From Bryobacteraceae bacterium (GTDB lineage: Bacteria; Acidobacteriota; Terriglobia; Bryobacterales; Bryobacteraceae), in assembly GCA_030041495.1 (NCBI GenBank), contig JASHNT010000002.1, positions 93,487 through 157,486 of the forward strand: a DNA stretch of 64,000 bases, in the 5' to 3' direction. Numbering within the stretch: position 1 is the stretch's first letter; each line of letters begins with the position of its first letter. The translations under genes and the position numbers were made by a program. The notes beneath the pieces are model-generated. The model was not told the origin of the DNA. It did not search any database and saw nothing but the letters and a program-made list of their open reading frames with translations. Positions 54,584 through 62,482 of this stretch are shown piece after piece.

Positions 54584-55138
54584 TCACCTTTTAGTTCTTT
54601 CTAGCACGGTCGCGGCCGGGAATGTTTGTGCATGCAGCTTATTCAGAGGAGGATCGATATAGCCGATACCGCGGCCTGCACACGCGATGGAAGCCCACAA
54701 GACCAGGGAAAGTGAGGCGGCTACCTTGACTCGAATTGGTATTTCGGGAGCTTTATCGATTTCTTCCGTATTGTAATAGACGCTGCGGCGAAAGTACCAT
54801 CCATGAAGGAACATCAGCGCGAGCAGGGTAATCTTGGTGCGGAAGAAAATGTTGTAGTAATACTCCTCCGCCTTCGAGCCCAGCATCAAGATCCCGCAAG
54901 TCGCAACGATGATCAGGCCGATGCGCTTGGGTACCCGCCATTGGCCCACGACGTCGCTTACGGAGCGATCCGTCATCGCCAAACCCAGTAGGCGCAGGTT
55001 GGTCAACAAGACCATCCCGCCGAAGAGCGCGATTGCCAGAAGATGCGTCGCCATGATCGCCGGGTAAACAAACCACGATTGCCGTAGTGCGGAAAAGAAG
55101 GCCGTGGCTTGCATCCACTGGGCAAAAGAGAGAATCAT
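54584..55138 (-). CDS. DUF6644-like membrane protein, type A, copy 2
   Basis: This 184-residue protein has four to five membrane helices: VYPAIMATHLLAIALFGGMV, NLRLLGLAM, WRVPKRIGLIIVATCGILML, KAEEYYYNIFFRTKITLLAL and a final VAASLSLVLWASIACAGRG. It is clearly related to the proteins at 36125 and 60589 and keeps the His in ATHLL and in LHGWYFR. Its place in the operon with the metal-efflux genes suggests a role tied to metal or respiration. It follows its partner (55147) by eight bases. Confidence 0.8.
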   Translation of the reverse strand: MILSFAQWMQATAFFSALRQSWFVYPAIMATHLLAIALFGGMVLLTNLRLLGLAMTDRSVSDVVGQWRVPKRIGLIIVATCGILMLGSKAEEYYYNIFFRTKITLLALMFLHGWYFRRSVYYNTEEIDKAPEIPIRVKVAASLSLVLWASIACAGRGIGYIDPPLNKLHAQTFPAATVLERTKR

Positions 55139-55146
55139 GCTGGGTT

Positions 55147-55617
55147 CTATCGGATCATGAGAAGATTCTTCAGGCTGAGGCCTTCGTTAATGAAAGCCAG
55201 AAAGATGCCGCCAAAAATCACTGCCGACCACAGGCCCAGCGAGATCCAGCCGACCGCTTTGGCTCGTCTCGAACCGGCGTCCTCCAGAACGGCGCTCCTG
55301 TGAATCGTGTAATTGAAGAGGATGGCCAGAAGCAGGAACACCATCTTCAGATCGAAGGCGACGTTCAAGTAATACATGTCGGGGTCAGAGGAGAATAGCA
55401 GCAACCCCGAAAAGATCATCACGATGATCCCTACCAGTGTAAATGCCGCCGTATCCTGGTAGAGCTGGCTGGGCTTCTGATGCGGCATCCCCCAATCGAG
55501 AAGCCGGAAGTCAACTACCGCGATTGTGCCCAACGAGAAGGTGAATCCAATGATATGAATACACTCAAGGATGGGGAACGAGAGTTCCGAGTCATTAAGT
55601 GGGTTGTGGATAAACAT
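55147..55617 (-). CDS. DUF6644-like membrane protein, type B, copy 2
   Basis: This 156-residue protein has four membrane helices: ILECIHIIGFTFSLGTIAVV, DFRLLDWGM, TLVGIIVMIFSGLLLFSSDP, and FDLKMVFLLLAILFNYTIHR followed by KAVGWISLGLWSAVIFGGIF. It matches the type-B proteins at 36635 and 61182, including the ECIHI His and the TIHR His. It is the first gene of the operon running through the His-rich protein to czcA, under the promoter at 55692-55751. Confidence 0.8.
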   Translation of the reverse strand: MFIHNPLNDSELSFPILECIHIIGFTFSLGTIAVVDFRLLDWGMPHQKPSQLYQDTAAFTLVGIIVMIFSGLLLFSSDPDMYYLNVAFDLKMVFLLLAILFNYTIHRSAVLEDAGSRRAKAVGWISLGLWSAVIFGGIFLAFINEGLSLKNLLMIR

Positions 55618-55691
55618 TAGAGCATCTTCTTTTCAGTGTCCCGGCGGGGGCCCCACGGCGACGAGGAGCTACTTCAGATCGGGCAGCCTAG

Positions 55692-55751
55692 AGCCTATCA
55701 CGGTCCTGAAAACTTCAGCCAGAAAAAGCGGTCACTATCAGGTCACTGACC
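55692..55751 (-). promoter_or_regulatory. TGACC-repeat promoter, site F
   Basis: GGTCA at 55730 and 55741 and TGACC at 55747 form the palindromic core; a fourth arm is degenerate. On the minus strand TGA then TAGGCT (55697-55692) lies 33 bases from the nearest half-site and serves the efflux operon. The same site sits 110 bases upstream of coxB on the plus strand, where no equally good -10 is seen, so shared control is possible. Confidence 0.72.
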
Positions 55752-55861
55752 GCGTAAGGCCGGTCTTAGACCGCAAACTCACCCACTCCATCTTGAATCG
55801 CCTGTAAAACGGGTAGTACACTTGGGCGTCGTTAAGATTATTTAGCAAGGACGAAGCCGCG

Positions 55862-56806
55862 TTGGTCTGGGGGCTTCTATTCCATCCACAATCGCCGGAA
55901 ACGGAAGCGATCGCGAGCTTGCTGGCCGATGTACTGGTTCTATCGGCGGCGGTCTTCTCACTCGTAGCCGCGCTGGTTGTCGCCAGCCTAGTGCGTCCCA
56001 GGAGGGCTCGCGGAGAACCGGAAGGTCGCCGCATCTTGGATGCAAAGGCGGCGCGGGCCCGCATCGAGGCTATCTGGACTTGCGTTACAGTGATCGTGCT
56101 GGGCGGGCTCTTCCTTCTGACCGTCCGTGCCATGGCTAAAATTGACGCCCCTCTCGAACCCGGTACCGCGCCCGACTTGGTCGTAACCGGTCATCAGTGG
56201 TGGTGGGAAGCGCAGTATCCGAATGGAGTGGTTACCACCGGCGAAATCCACATCCCCGCCGGCCATCGCCTGCTCGTGCGAATCGACTCGGCCGATGTAA
56301 TTCACGATTTCTGGGTGCCCCAACTTGCCAGGAAGATGGATGCGGTGCCGGGGCTGGATGGATATATCTGGCTGGAGGCGAATAAACCGGGAAGATACCA
56401 GGGCATGTGCTCGGAGTTCTGCGGAGCTCAGCATGCCTGGATGCACTTTGTGATCATTGCGGACAGCGAGGCTGACTTTTCATCCTGGCTGAAGAGCCAG
56501 GCGCAACCCGCGACGCAGCCGTCCGGTAGCGCCGCCTCTGAAGGCGCGCGCCTATTCCTTGAGAAGAAGTGTGGGGATTGTCACGCCATCGCCGGGACCG
56601 CTGCCAAAGGCGGTAACGGACCGGATCTCACTCATGTTCTCAGCCGTGAATTTCTAGGCGCTGGAATTGCGAGAAATACCCCCGAAACCGTCGCTCTGTG
56701 GCTGACGAATCCTCAAGCGGCGAAACCTGGAAACCGCATGCCCGATCCGCACTTGTCGGATGCGGAAGCGTCTGCGTTGGCCGCTTATCTGGGGACACTC
56801 AAATGA
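55862..56806 (+). CDS. coxB: Cytochrome c oxidase subunit II, caa3-type
   Basis: The protein has 314 residues from TTG 55862, with AAGGA about eight bases upstream. Two membrane helices come first (LLADVLVLSAAVFSLVAALV, then WTCVTVIVLGGLFLLTVRAM). A cupredoxin domain follows with the complete binuclear CuA site: His in DVIHDFWVPQL and CSEFCGAQHAWMHF at about 183. The C-terminus is a fused cytochrome c with CGDCH at 237-241 and a later Met-containing segment GNRMPDPHLSD. This makes a caa3-type oxidase that takes electrons directly through its own haem c. Confidence 0.93.
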   Translation: MVWGLLFHPQSPETEAIASLLADVLVLSAAVFSLVAALVVASLVRPRRARGEPEGRRILDAKAARARIEAIWTCVTVIVLGGLFLLTVRAMAKIDAPLEPGTAPDLVVTGHQWWWEAQYPNGVVTTGEIHIPAGHRLLVRIDSADVIHDFWVPQLARKMDAVPGLDGYIWLEANKPGRYQGMCSEFCGAQHAWMHFVIIADSEADFSSWLKSQAQPATQPSGSAASEGARLFLEKKCGDCHAIAGTAAKGGNGPDLTHVLSREFLGAGIARNTPETVALWLTNPQAAKPGNRMPDPHLSDAEASALAAYLGTLK

Positions 56807-58422
56807 GCGTGGGGAATTGGATTACCCGTGTTGATCACAAGCACGTCGGATTGTTCTACATCCTCTCGGCATTGGCCTTCTTTCTCGTTGGCGGAATGGA
56901 AGCGATGGCGTTACGCGCCCAGTTGGCGATGCCCAACCTCAAACTTTTGACGCCGGATCAATACAACCAGATTTTCACGATGCACGGCACCACCATGATC
57001 TTCCTGGTTGTGACGCCGGTGCTGATCGGGTTCGGCATTTACCTGGTTCCGCTGATGATTGGCGCGTCTGAGATGGTGTTCCCGCGTCTCAACGCCTTGA
57101 GCTTCTGGCTTCAATTAGCTGGGGGACTTCTACTGTACTTGAGCTTTGCGACCGGGCAGGCCCCCGCTGCAGGGTGGTTCAGTTATGCACCGTTGAGTGA
57201 GAAGCCATTTTCACCCGGTAAAGGATCGGACTACTGGGCTTTCGCTCTGTTACTGATCAGCGCAGCCATGATCATCGCAGCGATCAACCTGGCGGTCACG
57301 GTCGCAACCGCACGCGCACCCGGCATGACCATGCGCCGGGTTCCTCTATTCGTGTGGATGACCTTCGTCAACTCGCTCATGATCGTCTTCGCCTTGCCGG
57401 TACTGGATGCGTCACTGGTGATGCTGCTAGCGGACCGCCTGCTCCACGCTCGCTTTTTCGATGCGGCCCATGGGGGGTCTCCGCTCCTGTGGCAGCACTA
57501 TTTCTGGATTTTCGGGCATCCGCAGGTCTACATTATGATTCTGCCCGCGTTCGGAATGATCTCGGAAATCATCCCCGTGTTTTCCAGGAACGCCATTTTC
57601 GGATACACCTCCGCTGCGCTATCCACGGTCGCCATCGCCTTCTTGAGCTACGGAGTCTGGGTGCATCATATGTTTGCCGTGGCCCTGGGCACAACGTTCA
57701 TCTCCGTTTTCGCCGCAGCCAGCATGTTAATCGCGGTGCCGACCGGAGTGAAAATCTTCAACTGGGCAGCGACGATGCTTGGCGGCTCGCTTCGTTTGAC
57801 AACCTCGATGCTGTTCGCTGTTGCGTTCCTTCTGGAGTTTACGATCGGCGGTCTGAGCGGAGTGGCTTTTGCCACGGTTCCGGTGGACTGGGAACTGACC
57901 GACACCTACTTCGTGGTCGCTCACATTCACTATGTTCTGTTCGGCGGCACGATCTTCGCCCTGTTTGCCGCTACCTACTATTGGTTCCCGAAGATGACCG
58001 GCCGCATGCTCGATGAAAAGCTAGGCCGGTTGCATTTCTGGCTGGTGGTCATCGGCTTCAACGGAACGTTTTTCGTACACCACATTCTGGGTCTGCTCGG
58101 CATGCCGCGCAGAATCTACACGTATGGAGACATCCCCTGGTGGGGTCCGCTAAACCTGATCTCCACTGTAAGCGCGGCCGTTCTCGTTCTGGGCATTCTG
58201 CTGTTCTGCACCAATCTGGTGGTTAGTCTTCAGCTCGGCGCTGTTTCTGGTGATGATCCTTGGGATGCCTGGACCCTGGAATGGGCTGCCAGTTCCCCTC
58301 CGGCGCGAAACAATTTCGCGGAGATTCCTGTCGTCCGCAGCCGAAGGCCTCTTTGGGACCTCAAGCATCCAGACGCCGCGGACTGGCTTCTGGAGGAGAC
58401 TCCGGTCCAGGGAGGCGATTGA
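56803..58422 (+). CDS. coxA: Cytochrome c oxidase subunit I
   Basis: The protein has 539 residues from ATG 56803, coupled by ATGA to coxB. Haem and CuB ligands are present: MHGTTMIFLV, HPQVYIMILP (His and Tyr at residues 239 and 243), VWVHHMFAVAL and VAHIHYVLFG. The K-pathway VPTGVKIFNW is kept. At the D-pathway gate the usual Glu of GHPEVY is Gln (HPQVY, residue 241), and the alternative YS motif is absent. Twelve membrane helices are expected. It catalyses oxygen reduction coupled to proton translocation in the inner membrane. Confidence 0.95.
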   Translation: MSVGNWITRVDHKHVGLFYILSALAFFLVGGMEAMALRAQLAMPNLKLLTPDQYNQIFTMHGTTMIFLVVTPVLIGFGIYLVPLMIGASEMVFPRLNALSFWLQLAGGLLLYLSFATGQAPAAGWFSYAPLSEKPFSPGKGSDYWAFALLLISAAMIIAAINLAVTVATARAPGMTMRRVPLFVWMTFVNSLMIVFALPVLDASLVMLLADRLLHARFFDAAHGGSPLLWQHYFWIFGHPQVYIMILPAFGMISEIIPVFSRNAIFGYTSAALSTVAIAFLSYGVWVHHMFAVALGTTFISVFAAASMLIAVPTGVKIFNWAATMLGGSLRLTTSMLFAVAFLLEFTIGGLSGVAFATVPVDWELTDTYFVVAHIHYVLFGGTIFALFAATYYWFPKMTGRMLDEKLGRLHFWLVVIGFNGTFFVHHILGLLGMPRRIYTYGDIPWWGPLNLISTVSAAVLVLGILLFCTNLVVSLQLGAVSGDDPWDAWTLEWAASSPPARNNFAEIPVVRSRRPLWDLKHPDAADWLLEETPVQGGD

Positions 58423-58937
58423 TGCGACAGGCTGTCTATCTGGGCATGACGCTGTTCTTGGCGACCGAGTCCGTTTTCTTTTTCATGCTGCTGTTGGCAT
58501 TCGTTTACTTTCGCCAGGCAAGCCACGGCGCCCCGGATCTGCCTCTCCACCTCGCCGTAATTTCGACCGCTAGCGTACTGACGAGCTGCTTCGCCATGTC
58601 GCGCGCTCGTGCCGGGAAGACCGCGTCGCAGGCCAGGGTTTGGATCGGAGCCGCTGCGCTATTCGGGTTGATTTTTCTGCTCGCACAGTGGCGCGCGTAC
58701 GCTGTGCTTCTCCGCGATGGCGTCACCATCAGCGAAAGCCTGTTTGGAACCAGTTTCTTCACGCTCACGGGAATGCACCTTATGAACGTGATCGCAGGCG
58801 TCCTGCTGCTGGCGGGTTTGGATAGGCTTGCGCCTGGAAATCTTACAGCCCTTCGTGCGGCAGCCATGTTTTGGTACTTCCTGGGCGCGGTTTGGTGCGT
58901 CATCTTCGTCGTGGTGTATCTGGGGATTCGCGTATGA
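58422..58937 (+). CDS. coxC: Cytochrome c oxidase subunit III
   Basis: This 171-residue protein overlaps the coxA stop (TGATG). It has about five membrane helices with the subunit III pattern TLFLATESVFFFMLLLAFVY at the N-terminus, LFGTSFFTLTGMHLMNVIAG and FWYFLGAVWCVIFVVVYLGI at the end. It is shorter than the seven-helix form and corresponds to the compact version. It stabilises the proton-pumping core. Confidence 0.9.
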   Translation: MRQAVYLGMTLFLATESVFFFMLLLAFVYFRQASHGAPDLPLHLAVISTASVLTSCFAMSRARAGKTASQARVWIGAAALFGLIFLLAQWRAYAVLLRDGVTISESLFGTSFFTLTGMHLMNVIAGVLLLAGLDRLAPGNLTALRAAAMFWYFLGAVWCVIFVVVYLGIRV

Positions 58938-59743
58938 CGCCGATGCAAACGCTGCTCGCAGCCTGGGACTGGGAACCATCAGTTGTGGCGGGGTGTCTCG
59001 GTCTGGCTTTGGGCTATGTGGCCGTGACCCGATGCTGGACCGTTCCACAAGGACGGGCACGCGCGTTGTACTTCTTCGGTGGAGTGACGCTTCTATTGCT
59101 CGATCTGGTTTCGCCTCTCGACGCGTTCGCTGATGGGTATCTGTTCAGTGCGCACGTGGTGCAGCATTTTCTCCTGTCCCTGGTTATTCCGCCGCTTCTT
59201 CTATTGGGATTGCCGCCGGCACTGGCCGAGAAGGCGCTTCGCCGCCCGGCTATAGCGGCGATCGAGCGCAGCGTTTCTGCTCCGCGGATCGCGTGGACCA
59301 TCGGGATCGGAACAATGATTCTCTGGCAGGTGCCCGTCCTTTTCAACGCGGCTCTCTCTGACGACGGGCTGCACGTGGTGCAGCATCTCAGTTTCCTTGT
59401 GAGCGGAACGATTTTTTGGTGGCCCGTTTTGCACCCGTTGCAGGACCGGCGTCTGCCTCCGGTTCCGGCAGTTCCATACCTGTTCAGCGCATGCCTCTGC
59501 TGTACTCTGCTGGGTGCTTGGCTAGCCTTCGCGCCGCTGGACCTTTATCCTGCGTACCTTCACCCGCAAGACCAACTCGGCCTACTTGGCGCTCTCCGAG
59601 GCTGGGGGTTTTCGCCGGGAACAGATCGCCAGCTTGGTGGTTTGTTGATGTGGATACCGGGATGTTTCGTTTATTTGACAGCGATACTAGCGAATCTCGC
59701 GCACTGGTATAACACGTCGAGCGAGCAGGAGGTTCGAGGATGA
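58934..59743 (+). CDS. ctaG: Caa3-type oxidase assembly protein (CtaG)
   Basis: This 269-residue membrane protein starts by ATGA overlap with coxC. About seven helices are expected, with family features FSAHVVQHFLLSLVIPPLLL, LGLPPALAEKAL, LHVVQHLSFLVSGTIFWWPV and GLLMWIPGCFVYLTAILANL. The HVVQH repeats place His in membrane segments. Caa3-type CtaG proteins help insert copper or assemble the oxidase. Confidence 0.88.
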   Translation: MTPMQTLLAAWDWEPSVVAGCLGLALGYVAVTRCWTVPQGRARALYFFGGVTLLLLDLVSPLDAFADGYLFSAHVVQHFLLSLVIPPLLLLGLPPALAEKALRRPAIAAIERSVSAPRIAWTIGIGTMILWQVPVLFNAALSDDGLHVVQHLSFLVSGTIFWWPVLHPLQDRRLPPVPAVPYLFSACLCCTLLGAWLAFAPLDLYPAYLHPQDQLGLLGALRGWGFSPGTDRQLGGLLMWIPGCFVYLTAILANLAHWYNTSSEQEVRG

Positions 59744-60639
59744 CCAAGATGGAGCAAACCCACACCAGAATGACTACGGCCACAAAAAACCCCGCGGTTA
59801 AGACCGCATGGATTCACCCCTGCGCAGTTTGTCTTGCGGCCTGCACCTTGGCGGTGATACTGCTGGGCGCAATCATTACGAGCAGCGAGGGCCTGCCCAG
59901 TGATTCCCCGCTTGTCCGAGCGCCCGATTGGACCTCATCATTGCATTTGGTAACTTCAATACTCGTCAGCTTACTCACCGTTGGCCTCTGCCTGTGGTTG
60001 GTGGTAAAGGAACGAGATTCTTGGCTGCGGATCGCCGCCGGCGCTACGCTTTTGGTCTGGCTGGCAGAGCTTGCACTGGGGGCCACAGCATCGTCGGTTG
60101 CGCTCTTTCATGCCTTTCTCGCTCAGTTGCTCATGACTGGCGCGGTTCTCCTAGCTGTGTTGACCTCAACGGCGTGGGATTCCCCGGGCGAGATATCGGG
60201 ATCATCCTTCCGATGGCTCGCGCTGGTGATTGTGGTGTTGGTATTGTTGCAGGTTCTTCTGGGGGACGCGTACCGTCACCGGGCGATGGGTGTGATTCTT
60301 CACATCCTGAACGCGATGATCGTGGCCCTCGTAATTTTTATATCCGGGATGGTCCTAACGCGGAAATCTTCCGAACCAACGATGCTGCGGAGCGCAGCCG
60401 TATGGCTCATGGTCATTACCGGAATTCAGGTGATGCTCGGTTTCGCCGTGTTCATCCTGCTATTGATGCTCAAGGCAACTAATATTTCCGTCGTCGTGAT
60501 TAGCGTGGCTCATGTTGCCACAGGAGCTCTGACCTTGGCCGCTAGCGTTGTCTTCGCGATTGTCGCCAGGCGCGACTCCGGCCGGCCTTCAACGGCTGGC
60601 GGAGGCCTTGAACCAAGTCCGAGCCAAGCTCAACCGTGA
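59740..60639 (+). CDS. Haem A synthase-like membrane protein
   Basis: This 299-residue protein follows ctaG with an ATGA overlap. It shows eight or so membrane helices with an N-terminal PCAVCLAACTLAVILLGAII, a conserved-type HAFLAQLLMTGAVLL, YRHRAMGVILHILNAMIVAL and SVAHVATGALTLAASVVFAI. The His residues at these points correspond in kind to the haem ligands of COX15/CtaA haem A synthase, which oxidises haem O to haem A. Overall similarity is loose, so it could be a related haem-binding protein. No ctaB is seen in the window. It ends 51 bases inside the opposite-strand gene at 60589. Confidence 0.7.
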   Translation: MTKMEQTHTRMTTATKNPAVKTAWIHPCAVCLAACTLAVILLGAIITSSEGLPSDSPLVRAPDWTSSLHLVTSILVSLLTVGLCLWLVVKERDSWLRIAAGATLLVWLAELALGATASSVALFHAFLAQLLMTGAVLLAVLTSTAWDSPGEISGSSFRWLALVIVVLVLLQVLLGDAYRHRAMGVILHILNAMIVALVIFISGMVLTRKSSEPTMLRSAAVWLMVITGIQVMLGFAVFILLLMLKATNISVVVISVAHVATGALTLAASVVFAIVARRDSGRPSTAGGGLEPSPSQAQP

Positions 60640-61167
60640 CTCCGGCTGATGTTGCTGGATTGAGGTTTGTTGCGCGGGCTGCTTCGGCTCCCAGTATGCG
60701 ATCAATCTTCCCATGGTGAACATGCCGGTCCACAGAACCAAAGAGAGAATGGCTGCGGCCTTGGCTTTGGTTGGGATAACCGGAGATCGATCGAGCTCCG
60801 CAGTCCGGTTGTAGACAATGGGGCGGAAGATCAGAGCGTGGATACCAATCAAGCCCAAAATCATCATCTTCGTCCAGAAAATGGGATTGGGCGCGTACTT
60901 TTCTGCCTCGGAGGTGGCCAGCAACAGGCCCATCGTAATCATGATGGCCCCGCCCAGCCGCTTCCACGGGCGCAGGCTCGTGACAACCTCGGTGATGCTG
61001 AGGCTTTTGAAGGTGAGCCCCAGCAGACGAAGATCCGTTATTAAGATCATCCCGCCAAACAAGGCGATGCAGGTGAGATGCATCGACAGTACGGCCGGGT
61101 AAACCAGTGACGATTCGCGGAAATCCGTGAGAAAACCAATACTCTGAATGGAATGAGCAATAGACAT
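60589..61167 (-). CDS. DUF6644-like membrane protein, type A, copy 3
   Basis: The protein has 192 residues from ATG 61167. It opens MSIAHSIQSIGFLTDFRESS, nearly the same as the copy at 36125, then VYPAVLSMHLTCIALFGGMI, DLRLLGLTF, LRPWKRLGGAIMITMGLLLA and AEKYAPNPIFWTKMMILGLI. The last 35 residues (after AYWEPKQ) are an extra hydrophilic tail that overlaps the haem A synthase-like gene on the other strand. Its partner is the gene at 61182. Confidence 0.8.
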   Translation of the reverse strand: MSIAHSIQSIGFLTDFRESSLVYPAVLSMHLTCIALFGGMILITDLRLLGLTFKSLSITEVVTSLRPWKRLGGAIMITMGLLLATSEAEKYAPNPIFWTKMMILGLIGIHALIFRPIVYNRTAELDRSPVIPTKAKAAAILSLVLWTGMFTMGRLIAYWEPKQPAQQTSIQQHQPESRLSLARTWFKASASR

Positions 61168-61181
61168 GTTGAACGCCCGTC

Positions 61182-61628
61182 CTAAAAGAATGCGATGAAG
61201 ATTCCACCAAAGACGATTCCCACCCACATCAATAACGATGGGATCGCCACCAGCTTTTGCAACCCGGGCGATGAGGTTGGAGAAGTCGCCACTTTCCGAT
61301 GGATCGTATAGTTGTAGACGATCGCTATGGCCAGGAGGACCATTTTCAATCGGAAAGCGGGATTGGGAATATAGACGAAGGTCTGTGAGATGAACAGCGT
61401 GGCCCCGGAGAAAATAATAAAGATAAGGGCTATAGTGGTCCACAACTCGGTGTAGCGCACTATCGCCGCTGGGGTCTCCTTCCGGAGCCCTAGGTTCAGC
61501 ATGCGCAAGTCGACCAGGGCAATAGTTCCGACGGCGATGGCGAAACCGCCGATGTGAATGCACTCTGCCAGCGGAAACGCCCATTCGGTGTTATTTAGGG
61601 CATCGGCGATCGCGTTCTGAAGAAGCAT
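61182..61628 (-). CDS. DUF6644-like membrane protein, type B, copy 3
   Basis: This 148-residue four-helix membrane protein begins MLLQNAIADALNNTEWAFPL, almost identical to the start at 37084, followed by AECIHIGGFAIAVGTIALVD, RMLNLGLRKETPA and KMVLLAIAIVYNYTIHRKVA. It keeps the same His pair as the other type-B copies. It is the first gene of the third module and is under the promoter at 61727-61807. Confidence 0.82.
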   Translation of the reverse strand: MLLQNAIADALNNTEWAFPLAECIHIGGFAIAVGTIALVDLRMLNLGLRKETPAAIVRYTELWTTIALIFIIFSGATLFISQTFVYIPNPAFRLKMVLLAIAIVYNYTIHRKVATSPTSSPGLQKLVAIPSLLMWVGIVFGGIFIAFF

Positions 61629-61726
61629 CTGGTACAGTCCCCTTTGCTCAAACTGAGAAGGTGCGCCTGCGGCAGACTTGACCGCCTGCCAGGCGGACCA
61701 CGTCCTCCGGTTCCGCTAATCAATAA

Positions 61727-61807
61727 AGCCTAGCACGCGTTTCACGTGTGTTCTTCGAAGACGCCCAATGACACGGTCAAGTCAAGGTCAGTGACCGGTG
61801 AGTGACC
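61727..61807 (-). promoter_or_regulatory. TGACC-repeat promoter, site E
   Basis: GGTCA at 61775 and 61786 and TGACC at 61792 and 61803 form a symmetric array with 11-base periods. On the minus strand TGC then TAGGCT (61732-61727) lies 43 bases from the nearest half-site. The predicted leader to the ATG at 61628 is about 90 bases. Confidence 0.72.
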
Positions 61808-61884
61808 ATGTCGTTTGAGGCACTTGGCGGTCCCGACCAACGACTAAATCGCACCATTCTGTCAGTACTTCCGGTGCCGGACTA

Positions 61885-62140
61885 TTTGGCGTCTTCAACC
61901 GAGCCCACATCCGCAAGCTCTTCCACCGGCTCGATGGCTGGATCGTACGGCGCCTCCGGTCGCATCGATGCAAGCGTTGGCGTAACGGTGGCTGGCGACA
62001 GTTGCCGGAAACCAAGTTGTACGGCGAGTACGGGCTGGTGAACTTGATCCAGTTGATCTTCGATTGCACCCCGGAAGCGTGAGTCTTCGTGAAAGCTGCA
62101 AGTGGGAAAACTGCACGTGCAGTTTGAGAGGCGGACGGTG
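61885..62140 (+). mobile_element. Group II intron 3' remnant (maturase end and domain V)
   Basis: The plus-strand frame 61885-62082 reads RKLFHRLDGWIVRRLRSHRC, then KRWRNGGWRQLPETKLYGEY and GLVNLIQLI before a stop. This resembles the C-terminal maturase/HNH-less end of intron-encoded reverse transcriptases. Just after it, at 62091-62130, GAAAGCTGCAAGTGGGAAAA and CTGCACGTGCAGTTTGAGAG can fold as intron domain V, with the AGC start, a GAAA-type loop and a paired base. The reverse transcriptase and 5' intron parts are missing, so it is a dead remnant. Confidence 0.6.
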
Positions 62141-62204
62141 GCCAGCGCCACAAGCGCGCCACCTCCGACCCGACAGTGCCACCATCAGCGCGAAAGCCAC
62201 GCCC

Positions 62205-62224
62205 CTAGCAGGCTGTGGAAAAAG
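62205..62224. repeat. IS-end-like sequence
   Basis: CTAGCAGGCTGTGGAAAAAG resembles the terminal repeats of several IS families. A similar CTAGCAGGCGGCTGAAAAGT is at 62483-62502 in the same orientation. The two flank a TonB-receptor fragment. Confidence 0.35.
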
Positions 62225-62257
62225 CGCGCAGGCGGCACGCTCCATTGCTTTTGATCG

Positions 62258-62482
62258 GGTTTTGTAAGTGTCCGGGTACTCCTCAGCGGCGCCGGGAGGG
62301 CGGCTACCGGCAACGGCACGCAGGATTTCCGGGCGCTCCAACAGAACTATTCGAGCGTCTACAGCGTGCCCGACATCATGTGGAACCGCTCGCCGGGTTT
62401 CAATTTGATCCTTCAGCACGAAGTCTCCAGCAACCTGACGTTTTCCGGCAACGCCTATTTCCGCTTCATTCGCTCCGATTCT
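62258..62482 (+). pseudogene. TonB-receptor fragment
   Basis: The frame reads VSVRVLLSGAGRAATGNGTQ, then DFRALQQNYSSVYSVPDIMW and RSPGFNLILQHEVSSNLTFS. This looks like a stretch of beta-barrel from a TonB-dependent outer-membrane receptor. It is only about 75 codons and is bounded by IS-end-like sequences on both sides. Confidence 0.5.

Noticed and set aside
55862..55867. A regulon-type -10 element for coxB at 33 bases from site F
   Set aside because: No TGN-TA element is present at the expected distance (55784). TAGTAC at 55816 is about twice that distance and lacks the TG, so I did not annotate it as a promoter.
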